Part shown: piece after piece, positions 5,758 through 12,954 of the stretch
Layout: each line of letters begins with the position of its first letter
How positions within the stretch are numbered: the first letter of the stretch is position 1
NCBI GenBank assembly: GCA_042088665.1
Contig: JBELMB010000070.1
Span: 1-14,377, forward strand
Length of the DNA stretch: 14,377 nucleotides
Direction: 5' to 3'
From: JBELMB01 sp042088665
Lineage (GTDB): Bacteria; Pseudomonadota; Alphaproteobacteria; Rhodobacterales; Rhodobacteraceae
Notes under the pieces: model-generated
What the model was told of the DNA's origin: nothing
Database searches by the model: none
Seen by the model: the letters and a program-made list of their open reading frames with translations, nothing else
Program-made: the position numbers and the translations under genes

Positions 5758-6650
5758 CCACCCTCCCACCCGACAAAACCAAGGACCTGAAAGGTGCGCG
5801 CCTGCGGTTGATTGCGGCGGCGCAGGACATTCGGGGTGCCCCTGAACGTGGCCATACAAGAGGCCCCCTTTTGCGCCAAATGCTGATGGGGGATGTTTTT
5901 GTCGTGGATGAAGTCATCACGCGGGATGGGGACCAAACCCCCGTCATCGTGTCCGGCCATGCCGACAAAGACGGATACACGGGCCAGGTCGACCTCCAGC
6001 CCTTCTGCCCGGACAAGAACCTCCCCAATCCGTCCCACAGAGTGATCGTGCAACGCAGTTTTGTGCGACAGGCCCCCGATCTGAAATCGGAACCGGTCTC
6101 CTTACCCCTGTCGTTCGGCGCAACCCTCGCCATCAAGAGCACGCAGGATGGCTGGAGCCTGATCGAAAGCCGCTACGCGACGCAACTGCATCCTCATGGG
6201 CGCGACCTCTTTGTGCCGAACAGCCATCTGGCACCCATCGCGCATCTAGCGCAGGATCCCGTGACCGAGGCAGAGAAACTCCTCGGCACTCCCTATGTCT
6301 GGGGGGGCAATGCCGCTGCCACGGGCATCGACTGCTCCGGCCTTGTGCAAGTCGCCTGCCATGCCTGCGGCATCGACTGCCCCGGCGACAGCGGCCCGCA
6401 AGAACACCAGCTTGGTGAAACGCTTCCAGAAAACACGCCCCATCAACGCGGCGATCTGCTGTTCTGGAAAGGCCACGTGGCCTGGGTTGCCGATCCTGAC
6501 ACATTGCTCCATGCCAATGCGCATCACATGGCCGTCGCCCGTGAACCCCTGCAAGAGGCCATCCAACGCATCCAGTCTCAGGGAGACGGTCCGGTCACCC
6601 GCCACGCGCGCCTGTCAGGGTCCGCGATCTCATCTTCTTCGTTTTCATAA
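5754..6650 (+). CDS. NlpC/P60 cysteine peptidase
   Basis: A 298-residue protein starting at GTG 5754, which overlaps the preceding stop (GTGA), so it is probably translationally coupled to the aminopeptidase. The C-terminal domain is NlpC/P60: LLGTPYVWGGNAAATGIDCSG holds the catalytic Cys194, GHVAWV holds His241, and His253 follows 12 residues later. This is the same spacing as the His pair of E. coli Spr/MepS. Residues 1-165 fit the SH3-like domains that precede NlpC/P60 in dipeptidyl-peptidase VI enzymes. Those cleave gamma-D-Glu-diamino acid bonds in stem peptides. No signal peptide is visible, so cytoplasmic recycling of murein peptides is more likely than cell-wall cutting. Substrate is inferred from architecture and neighbour. 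The reading frame is open upstream to 5661, but that part overlaps the aminopeptidase. Confidence 0.88.
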   Translation: MTTLPPDKTKDLKGARLRLIAAAQDIRGAPERGHTRGPLLRQMLMGDVFVVDEVITRDGDQTPVIVSGHADKDGYTGQVDLQPFCPDKNLPNPSHRVIVQRSFVRQAPDLKSEPVSLPLSFGATLAIKSTQDGWSLIESRYATQLHPHGRDLFVPNSHLAPIAHLAQDPVTEAEKLLGTPYVWGGNAAATGIDCSGLVQVACHACGIDCPGDSGPQEHQLGETLPENTPHQRGDLLFWKGHVAWVADPDTLLHANAHHMAVAREPLQEAIQRIQSQGDGPVTRHARLSGSAISSSSFS

Positions 6651-6689
6651 ATACTCCGGGGGGCGCGTCAGCGCGGGGGCAGAGCCCCC
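6651..6689 (+). terminator. GC hairpin after the NlpC/P60 gene
   Basis: GGGGGC (6675-6680) and GCCCCC (6684-6689) form a 6-bp stem with the loop AGA. Just before it lies a weaker GCGC-GTCA-GCGC dyad (6663-6674). The whole element follows the stop codon directly as ATACTCCGGGGGG and then the stems. I recall closely similar 3' elements from many Rhodobacteraceae intergenic regions, so it may be a dispersed element acting as a terminator or mRNA 3' stabiliser. Confidence 0.55.
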
Positions 6690-6713
6690 TCCCCGAACCA
6701 CCAAGGAGCACCC

Positions 6714-7673
6714 ATGTCCGACCCCTTCTTCCACCCTGTCTCCGGCTTTGACCTGCCTCGTTTTGCCGGGGTGCCCACGTTCATGCGACTGCCCTATGTG
6801 CCACCGGGCCATGACCGTTTTGCCGACGTGCAGGTCGGTCTGGTTGGTGTGCCATGGGATTCCGGCACCACCAATCGCCCGGGCCCGCGCCACGGTCCGC
6901 GGCAATTGCGCGATGCCTCCACGATGATCCGCGCGCAGCATCAGCTGTCTGCCCTGCGACCGTTCGAGACGGTCAATTGCGCCGACCTCGGTGATGTTGG
7001 ACCCAACCCGGCAGACATTCAGGACAGCATGACGCGGATCACACGGTTCTACGACGGACTGACTTCGGCAGGCATCCGTCCCCTGACTGCAGGAGGCGAC
7101 CACCTCACTTCGCTGCCTGTCCTGCGCGCGCTGGCAAAGGACGGACCGCTTGGCATGGTGCACTTCGACAGCCATACAGACCTGTTCCACAGCTATTTCG
7201 ATGGCACCATGTTCACCCATGGCACCCCTTTCCGTCGCGCTGTCGAAGAAGGATTGCTGGACCCCAAACGGATCATCCAGATCGGTATCCGTGGCACCAT
7301 GTATGACGCCGAGGATCGCGATTTCGCCGCCGCCAACGGCATCCGCATCATCACCATCGAAGACTTCTTTGCCCGCGGCATCGACGACGTGATGCAGGAA
7401 GCCCGCGAAACCGTTGGCACAGCGCCGTGTTACGTCAGCTACGACATTGATTTTGTCGACCCGACGTTTGCCCCGGGCACAGGCACGCCCGAAGTTGGAG
7501 GGCCCAACAGCTTCCAGGCGCTGCAGGTTTGTCGCGCGCTCTATGGTCTGGATATCGTGGGCGCCGACATGGTCGAAGTGTCCCCGCCCTTTGATCAGGC
7601 CGGTGGAACAGCATTCCTTGGGGTATCCATCATGTTCGAACTGCTTTGCGCCATGGTCGCTCCTGCGCCCTGA
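6714..7673 (+). CDS. agmatinase/arginase-family ureohydrolase
   Basis: A 319-residue binuclear manganese hydrolase of the ureohydrolase fold, which splits guanidino compounds into an amine and urea. The metal ligands are present: His130 in G-G-D-H, Asp152, His154 and Asp156 in D-S-H-T-D, and Asp244 and Asp246 in S-Y-D-I-D-F-V-D-P. THGTPFRRA (168-176) and TFAPGTGTPEVGG match the agmatinase (SpeB) branch. The exact substrate (agmatine, 4-guanidinobutyrate or another guanidino acid) cannot be read from sequence. The common DAHTD motif has Ser in place of Ala. A strong AAGGAG lies 5 nt before the ATG. The gene follows the NlpC/P60 gene after a hairpin, so it may have its own transcript, and no permease or amine gene is adjacent. 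A double hairpin follows it. Confidence 0.9.
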   Translation: MSDPFFHPVSGFDLPRFAGVPTFMRLPYVPPGHDRFADVQVGLVGVPWDSGTTNRPGPRHGPRQLRDASTMIRAQHQLSALRPFETVNCADLGDVGPNPADIQDSMTRITRFYDGLTSAGIRPLTAGGDHLTSLPVLRALAKDGPLGMVHFDSHTDLFHSYFDGTMFTHGTPFRRAVEEGLLDPKRIIQIGIRGTMYDAEDRDFAAANGIRIITIEDFFARGIDDVMQEARETVGTAPCYVSYDIDFVDPTFAPGTGTPEVGGPNSFQALQVCRALYGLDIVGADMVEVSPPFDQAGGTAFLGVSIMFELLCAMVAPAP

Positions 7674-7685
7674 CATCCGAACGAC

Positions 7686-7734
7686 GGCCGGAATTTTTCG
7701 AAAATTCCGGCCCGATTTCTTTGAAAGAAATCGG
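7686..7734. terminator. tandem double hairpin between convergent genes
   Basis: GGCCGGAATTTT (7686-7697) and AAAATTCCGGCC (7701-7712) form a perfect 12-bp stem with a 3-nt loop. Directly abutting and sharing C7712, CCGATTTCTTT (7712-7722) and AAAGAAATCGG (7724-7734) form an 11-bp dyad around G7723. The pair fills the gap between the ureohydrolase stop (7673) and the DUF2794 stop (7741), so it probably serves as a bidirectional terminator. Confidence 0.8.
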
Positions 7735-7740
7735 CGCCGC

Positions 7741-8094
7741 TCATTCGACGGCGCGGATCAGTTTGCGTTCCAGCACTCTGAGAACCGTCGGCAACTCATG
7801 TCCACGCTTGAGCATCTGCCCCTCGGTGCCGATCACGGCGTATTGGCCCTGCTTGTTGCGCAGTTTCGGGCGTTTTTCGATGCGGTACAGCGGGTTCTCT
7901 GCGGTGCGTCGAAACACGGAAAACACTGCGACCTCGCGCAACGAAGAGATGCCGTAGTCGCGCCATTCCCCCATTGCGACCATGCGTCCGTAAAGCGACA
8001 GGATCACGCTCAACTCGGTGCGGTGAAAGGCGACGACCTCTTGCGATCGTCCGGATCCGGCAGGGCTGCCGGGAAAAGGCGTCAGGCTGTTCAT
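7741..8094 (-). CDS. DUF2794 family protein
   Basis: A 117-residue protein recognised as DUF2794 by its conserved core: FHRTELSVILSLYGRMVA, EWRDYGISSLREVAVFSVFRRTAE and PLYRIEKRPKLRN, then GQYAVIGTEGQMLKRGHEL near the end. The family is short, confined as far as I know to alphaproteobacteria, and has no established function. A start at GTG 8100 would add two residues; I prefer ATG 8094, though neither has a good ribosome binding site. It lies 31 nt after paaX on the same strand, so it may be read from the paaZ-paaX transcript. I see no evidence for a role in phenylacetate metabolism. Confidence 0.85.
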   Translation of the reverse strand: MNSLTPFPGSPAGSGRSQEVVAFHRTELSVILSLYGRMVAMGEWRDYGISSLREVAVFSVFRRTAENPLYRIEKRPKLRNKQGQYAVIGTEGQMLKRGHELPTVLRVLERKLIRAVE

Positions 8095-8125
8095 GCCCAC
8101 AGACTTGCGTCTTTGTCGCTGCGAT

Positions 8126-8941
8126 TCAAGGCTTTTGCGTCATGCCAAAGCGCAAACCGAACACGGTGTCCGCCGGCGGCATGGCGGGCATCTCTCCTTC
8201 GGCTTGCTCCAGCCAGCCCTCCGCCGCGGGGCTCAGCCGTGTGTAGGCGCGGGCCATGGCGCGATGCAGGTCCCTCGGGCGCATGTCTTGCGGGACAAAC
8301 GCCACCGGCACTTCCGGCCAGCGCAGGATCAGTCGCCGCCAGCGATGAACCAGCAAAATGCGCGCAGCAACGGCATCCAGTGGTATGTCAGAGACCAATT
8401 CCTGTGCGATCAGGTCTTCTGCCATGTGCCTGAGCGCTGTTTCATGAAGCGGATCGAGTCCCTCCCAGACTGCGCGGGCCGTTGCCGGGTCCAGCGCGCC
8501 GGTGATTCGCAATCCCGCTGCGGTATCGTCCACCGGAGCAGGACGCAGACTGCCGCCCGCCGCGGTCAGGGCACCGGGCACTGCGGGGCTGTCAAAGACC
8601 CAAGTCTTGTGCGGCTGTTCACGCGGCGGCGCGTAGATGCGTGCCGTCGCCGGGGCAAACGCCTCGGCGCCGCGGGGCGTCAGGGCATAGCTGCTGGTGC
8701 GCCCGGATTTGCGTCCCTCGACCCAGCCGTCTTGTGCAAGGCGCGACAGCGCCGTGCGCAGCGCCCCTGTGCCGACGCCGATCCGCCCCAGCATACGGCT
8801 GAGCCGCGCCGTTGCCACGCGGCCCCCGCGATGCTGGACGCAATCTCCGAACACCGTGATCACCAGCGACCAGACGCGCGGGCGCCCCTCGGCATGCAGG
8901 TTCTCGATCATCGGGCGCAGGGGATCCATCCGCATTCGCAT
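8126..8941 (-). CDS. paaX: PaaX-family transcriptional repressor
   Basis: A 271-residue regulator. Residues about 22-92 form a winged helix-turn-helix (VWSLVITVFGDCV, then GTGALRTALSRLAQDGWVEGRKSGRTSSYALTPRG). The effector/dimer domain follows, with the PaaX-typical C-terminal part LVHRWRRLILRWPEVP. PaaX proteins repress phenylacetate catabolism genes, and phenylacetyl-CoA releases them. The gene is 54 nt downstream of paaZ on the same strand, so it is probably co-transcribed with a gene it controls, giving feedback. Several in-frame Met codons occur at the start (residues 1, 3, 5); I keep the longest, but Met5 (8929) is equally likely. Its binding site may be one of the inverted repeats upstream of paaZ/paaI. 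The family call is strong; the target is inferred. Confidence 0.9.
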   Translation of the reverse strand: MRMRMDPLRPMIENLHAEGRPRVWSLVITVFGDCVQHRGGRVATARLSRMLGRIGVGTGALRTALSRLAQDGWVEGRKSGRTSSYALTPRGAEAFAPATARIYAPPREQPHKTWVFDSPAVPGALTAAGGSLRPAPVDDTAAGLRITGALDPATARAVWEGLDPLHETALRHMAEDLIAQELVSDIPLDAVAARILLVHRWRRLILRWPEVPVAFVPQDMRPRDLHRAMARAYTRLSPAAEGWLEQAEGEMPAMPPADTVFGLRFGMTQKP

Positions 8942-8995
8942 ACCCGGCGTCGCACGAAAGGCAATGCCACCGGCGCAGGCGCGCGCCCGGCTGTG

Positions 8996-11029
8996 TCATT
9001 CCGGTGCCCCCTCCCGGGGCCTTGCGTAGGCCACCATGGTCAGCAACTCGTAGCGCGCCACCTGCGCATCGTCCTGATTGAACAGCGTCACGTCCCAGGC
9101 GATTTCGCCATAGCTGTCGGTGCGCTGTGTCTTGCGCTTTGCGGTCAACTGCACCCAGATCCTGTCCCCGGGGCTCACGGGTTTTTGAAAACTCAGAGCG
9201 TTCAGCCCGGTGTTGGCCAGCACCGGTCCCGGATCGGGCTGCACAAAGAGCCCGGCGGCAAAGCTGAGCAGCAGATAGCCATGCGCCACGCGCCCGGGGA
9301 AGAAGGGGTTCGCCCGCGCCGCCTCGTCATCCATATGGGCGTAAAACGTGTCGCCGGTGAAATGGGCGAAATGCGCGATATCCTCCAGCGTGACCTCGCG
9401 CGCCGCCGTACGCAGGCTTTCACCGATCTCGATCTCGTGGAAACTGCGCTGAAACGGGTGTTCTGGCCCGGTCGAGGTCGTGGCCCCCGCCACCCATTGG
9501 CCCGTCACGGCGCGCAACACATCCGGGGAGCCCTGAATCGCGGTGCGTTGCATGTAGTGCAGAACGCCACGTACGCCGCCCAACTCTTCGCCACCACCGG
9601 CGCGGCCCGGCCCGCCATGCACAAGATGGGGCAGCGGCGCGCCATGCCCCGTGGCTTCGGCCATGCTGGTGCGATCCGTGATGTAGAGCCGCCCGTGCCA
9701 GGCCGCGGAGGCCAGCGTGAACCGGCGTGCCACCTCCGGGTCCGCACTGACCAGCGAGGCCACAAGCGATCCCCCGCCGCGATTGGCCAAAGCGGCGGCG
9801 TGGTCAAGGTCGCGGTAGGGCAGCAGGGTCGAGACCGGGCCAAAGGCCTCTGTCGCATGGACATGATGCGCCGCATCCGGATCGGCGCAGCGAAACAGCA
9901 TCGGCTGCACAAACCCCGGCCCCTCAGGCAGGTCGATCTCTGGCAGGACCTGTTGTGCCTCTGATCCGATCAGCGCGGCCTTTTCAAGCACGTCGGCCCT
10001 TTGTTCGGCGGAGGCCAGCGCGCCCATGCGCGCATCCCCCGCAGGGTCGCCCACGGTTGTCTTTGCCAGTCGCGCGGCCAGCGCCTCTGTCACGGCGTCC
10101 ATCAAGGTGGCGGGCGCGATGATCCGACGAATGGCGGTGCATTTCTGTCCTGCCTTTACGGTGATCTCTTGGGCGGCCTGTTTGACGAACAGATCGAACT
10201 CCGGGCTGTCCGGGGTCACATCCGGCCCCAGCACGGAGGCGTTCAGGCTGTCCTGTTCGGCCATGAACCGCACCGACTGCCGCAGCAGGTTGGTGTTGCC
10301 CCGCAACTGCAGCGCCGTGTCTGCCGAGCCGGTGAAGCTGACCACGTCCTGTGGGCCCATCCGGTCCAGCAGATCGCCGGTGCCACCGATGATCAATTGC
10401 ACGGCCCCGTCCGGCAGCAGGCCCGACGAGACGATCAGGCGAAAGCAAGCCTCCGTAAGGTAGCAGGTCTGCGTCGCGGGTTTCACGATGGCAGGCATGC
10501 CTGCCAGCAGCGTTGGCGCAAGCTTTTCCAGCATCCCCCAGACCGGAAAGTTGAAGGCGTTGATGTGCAGGGCCACCCCCTGCCGCGGCACCGCGATGTG
10601 TTGTCCCAGAAAGCTGCCGCCGCGCGACAGGGTCTCGACCGCGCCATCAAGATAGACGTGACCATCGGGCATCTCGCGCCGGCCCTTTGAGGCGATCACC
10701 GTCATGGTGATGATCCCGCCTTCGATGTCGACCGCGCCATCCTTGCGCGTCGCGCCGGTCAGAGGGTTCAGCGCATACAGCTCTTCCTTGTGGGCGGTCA
10801 GATGTTGCGCCAGCGCCTTCAGCATCTTCGCCCGCTGGTGAAAGCTCATCTCGCGCAGGGCCGGACCGCCCTTGTCCAGCGCGTGACGCCGCATCGCCGC
10901 AAAATCGAGTGTGGCGCCCCCGGCATCGGCGATCCGGGCGCCGGTCACGGGGCCATAGACGGCGCGCGCATCGGCGCCCGGCGCGATCCACTGACCTGCG
11001 GCAAAGCTTGCCGGTTGCAGAATTTCCAT
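8996..11029 (-). CDS. paaZ: PaaZ, oxepin-CoA hydrolase / semialdehyde dehydrogenase
   Basis: A 677-residue fusion enzyme of aerobic phenylacetate degradation. Residues 1-515 are an aldehyde dehydrogenase domain with the catalytic Cys297 in AGQKCTAIRR, Glu258 in MAEQDSLN and the cofactor motif SFTGSADTAL. Residues 525-677 are a MaoC-like (R)-hydratase hot-dog domain with Asp560 and His565 in FTGDTFYAHMD and a downstream GRVAHGYLLLSFAAGL. The hydratase domain opens the oxepin-CoA ring and the dehydrogenase oxidises the resulting aldehyde with NADP+. All key residues seen in E. coli PaaZ are present. AGGGAGG lies before the ATG. It is first in a minus-strand unit with paaX, and diverges from paaI across a 147-nt promoter region. 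Confidence 0.96.
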   Translation of the reverse strand: MEILQPASFAAGQWIAPGADARAVYGPVTGARIADAGGATLDFAAMRRHALDKGGPALREMSFHQRAKMLKALAQHLTAHKEELYALNPLTGATRKDGAVDIEGGIITMTVIASKGRREMPDGHVYLDGAVETLSRGGSFLGQHIAVPRQGVALHINAFNFPVWGMLEKLAPTLLAGMPAIVKPATQTCYLTEACFRLIVSSGLLPDGAVQLIIGGTGDLLDRMGPQDVVSFTGSADTALQLRGNTNLLRQSVRFMAEQDSLNASVLGPDVTPDSPEFDLFVKQAAQEITVKAGQKCTAIRRIIAPATLMDAVTEALAARLAKTTVGDPAGDARMGALASAEQRADVLEKAALIGSEAQQVLPEIDLPEGPGFVQPMLFRCADPDAAHHVHATEAFGPVSTLLPYRDLDHAAALANRGGGSLVASLVSADPEVARRFTLASAAWHGRLYITDRTSMAEATGHGAPLPHLVHGGPGRAGGGEELGGVRGVLHYMQRTAIQGSPDVLRAVTGQWVAGATTSTGPEHPFQRSFHEIEIGESLRTAAREVTLEDIAHFAHFTGDTFYAHMDDEAARANPFFPGRVAHGYLLLSFAAGLFVQPDPGPVLANTGLNALSFQKPVSPGDRIWVQLTAKRKTQRTDSYGEIAWDVTLFNQDDAQVARYELLTMVAYARPREGAPE

Positions 11030-11127
11030 GGTGCGGCCTCCCTGTCTGGTCGGGCTTTGGGGATTGCGTCTTTTGCCCGCCGGTCTGGTCAGACTGCGTC
11101 AAACCGCGCCGAAGATCAACATACTTG

Positions 11128-11141
11128 ACCGTTTGGTCGGT
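11128..11141. promoter_or_regulatory. TetR/PaaR-like operator in the paaZ-paaI promoter region
   Basis: The minus strand reads ACCGACCAAACGGT, that is ACCG-N6-CGGT. This equals the spacing and most bases of the ACCGACCGATCGGT type of site I recall for the TetR regulator PaaR. It overlaps a TTGACC box (11125-11130) that could be the paaI -35 element, so occupancy would repress. The PaaR assignment is from memory and needs testing. Confidence 0.5.
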
Positions 11142-11142
11142 T

Positions 11143-11162
11143 TTGTGCATCGTCCTGCACAA
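11143..11162. promoter_or_regulatory. perfect 7-6-7 inverted repeat beside the first operator
   Basis: TTGTGCA (11143-11149) and TGCACAA (11156-11162) are perfect complements with a 6-nt spacer. It begins one base after the ACCG-N6-CGGT element and ends 14 nt before the paaI ATG, covering the probable -10 and start region. It is a candidate binding site for PaaX, encoded in the divergent unit, or for another dimeric regulator. Confidence 0.5.
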
Positions 11163-11176
11163 CGAAGGAGGGTGCC

Positions 11177-11632
11177 ATGACACCTGAACAACGCGCGCGC
11201 CGCTCGGCGGATGCCATGTGGGCCAATGACGCCGCCAGTCAGGCGCTGGGCATGCACATTAACGAGATCTCGCCGGGACGGGCGGTCCTGTCGATGCAGG
11301 TGCGCCCGGACCATCTGAACGGGTTGGGCATTTGCCATGGCGGGTTCATCTTTACGCTCGCGGACAGCGCGTTTGCCTTTGCCTGCAACACCGCAAACCA
11401 ATTGACCGTCGCGCAGGAGAACCAGATCACTTTCCTTGCTCCGGGCCAGCCCGACGAACGCCTGACCGCCACGGCGCAGGCGCAGGCGCAAGCCGGTCGG
11501 ACCGGCGTCTATGACGTCCGGGTCACCGGTGAGGATGGGCGGACCGTGGCGCTGATGCGCGGTCTGTCCCGGACGATCAAAGGCGCCCATTTCGACGAGG
11601 ACGACGAGGACAAGGAGACGCAGGATGCGTGA
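11177..11632 (+). CDS. paaI: PaaI, hot-dog acyl-CoA thioesterase
   Basis: A 151-residue hot-dog fold thioesterase that hydrolyses ring-hydroxylated phenylacetyl-CoA and related CoA esters, freeing CoA when the pathway stalls. HLNGLGICHGGFIFTLADSA (46-65) holds the PaaI active-site residues: Asn48, His54 and the catalytic Asp63. QENQITFLAPG and RGLSRTI are also family-typical. A strong AAGGAGG lies before the ATG. The last 15 residues are very acidic (DEDDEDKE) and extend past the usual end of the family. Part of that tail is read from DNA overlapping the start of the next gene by 8 nt, which implies translational coupling. It is the first gene of the plus-strand paa unit. Confidence 0.93.
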   Translation: MTPEQRARRSADAMWANDAASQALGMHINEISPGRAVLSMQVRPDHLNGLGICHGGFIFTLADSAFAFACNTANQLTVAQENQITFLAPGQPDERLTATAQAQAQAGRTGVYDVRVTGEDGRTVALMRGLSRTIKGAHFDEDDEDKETQDA

Positions 11633-12812
11633 GGCATGGCTTTGTCAGGGCACACGAACGCCGATTGGCCGCTACGGCGGCGCGCTCGCCTCTGTGCGGC
11701 CCGACGACATGCTGGCCCATGTGATGCGCGCGGTGGTGCCCGAGGGCCTGCCGGTGGACGAGGTCATCATGGGGTGCGCCAATCAGGCGGGCGAGGACAA
11801 TCGCAACGTGGCGCGCATGGCCGCGCTGCTGGCAGGGCTGGGCGAGGATGTGCCCGGCGTGACGGTGAACCGGCTCTGCGGGTCGGGGCTTGACGCCGTG
11901 GCCATGGCGATGCGGCAGATCAAATGCGGCGAGGCCGAGATCATCGTGGCGGGTGGCGTCGAGAGCATGTCGCGTGCGCCCTTCGTGATGGGCAAGTCCG
12001 AGACCGCCTTTGCCCGACAGGCCGAGATCTTTGATACCACCATCGGCTGGCGGTTCGTAAACAAGGAGATGCACGCAGGGTTTGGCACGGATTCGATGCC
12101 TGAAACGGCAGAAAACGTCGCCGAGGAGTTCGCCGTCAGCCGGGCCGATCAGGATGCCTTTGCCCACCGGTCACAGGAACGGGCCGCGCGGGCCATTGCC
12201 TCGGGTCGGATGGCGAAAGAGATCACGCCGGTCAAAATCCCTCAGCGGCGCGGAGATCCGGTCGTGGTCGACACCGACGAGCATCCCCGCGCCACCACGC
12301 CGGAGAGGCTGGGATCGTTGAAGGCACCGTTCCGAGCGGGCGGCAGCGTCACGGCGGGCAATGCCTCTGGCGTGAATGACGGCGCCTGCGCGCTGATCAT
12401 CGCGTCGCCCGAGGCCGCCGAGAAACACGGGCTGCGCCCTGTTGCGCGGCTGTTGGGGGCGGCGACGGCCGGGGTGCCGCCACGGATCATGGGGTTTGGC
12501 CCGGCTCCGGCGTCGGAGAAACTGTTGGACAGGCTGGGGTTGCCGCTGTCTCGCATCGATGTGATCGAGTTGAACGAGGCCTTTGCCGCGCAGGCGCTGG
12601 CTGTGACCCGGCACCTGGGCCTGCCTGACGACGCCCCGCATGTGAACCCGCATGGCGGGGCGATTGCCCTTGGTCATCCGCTGGGCATGTCCGGCGCGCG
12701 GCTGGTGCTGACGGCAGGGCAGTCGCTGCACGACCGGATGGAGCGTATCGCGCTGTGCACGATGTGCATCGGCGTGGGACAGGGCATTGCCCTTGCGATG
12801 GAAAAACTGTGA
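11625..12812 (+). CDS. paaJ: 3-oxoadipyl-CoA / 3-oxo-5,6-dehydrosuberyl-CoA thiolase
   Basis: A 395-residue thiolase. The nucleophilic Cys85 lies in NRLCGSGLDA, His351 in NPHGGAIALGHPLGMSGAR, the second Cys381 in CIGVGQG, and NEAFAAQ at 317-323. The family (PaaJ/PcaF) cleaves 3-oxoadipyl-CoA to succinyl-CoA and acetyl-CoA. PaaJ also cleaves the first C8 intermediate of phenylacetate breakdown. The sequence alone does not separate PaaJ from PcaF; position between paaI and paaK favours PaaJ. It is slightly short for the family (about 400). The start overlaps the paaI stop by 8 nt. A 142-nt gap follows before paaK. Confidence 0.9.
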   Translation: MREAWLCQGTRTPIGRYGGALASVRPDDMLAHVMRAVVPEGLPVDEVIMGCANQAGEDNRNVARMAALLAGLGEDVPGVTVNRLCGSGLDAVAMAMRQIKCGEAEIIVAGGVESMSRAPFVMGKSETAFARQAEIFDTTIGWRFVNKEMHAGFGTDSMPETAENVAEEFAVSRADQDAFAHRSQERAARAIASGRMAKEITPVKIPQRRGDPVVVDTDEHPRATTPERLGSLKAPFRAGGSVTAGNASGVNDGACALIIASPEAAEKHGLRPVARLLGAATAGVPPRIMGFGPAPASEKLLDRLGLPLSRIDVIELNEAFAAQALAVTRHLGLPDDAPHVNPHGGAIALGHPLGMSGARLVLTAGQSLHDRMERIALCTMCIGVGQGIALAMEKL

Positions 12813-12954
12813 TCCCGTGCCTGAGCGTGGTTGAGCCCTGACGCGGATTTTGACCTGAGGCCCGGGTCTGGACAAGCAACAGCCTGTCGTGCGGGGCGGG
12901 CGTTTGAATGAGCTGGGCCTTCGGATGAAGGTCGGACCGATCTGTGAGGACACT

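Noticed and set aside
8093..9964. Long plus-strand open frame of about 620 codons across paaX and paaZ
   Set aside because: It is antisense to two genes with complete catalytic and DNA-binding motifs, and its translation is rich in Arg, His and Gln with no domain. Typical shadow frame in GC-rich DNA.
12889..12954. GTG start adding 22 residues to PaaK
   Set aside because: It would exceed the family length, and the ATG at 12955 has a better-placed GAGGA.
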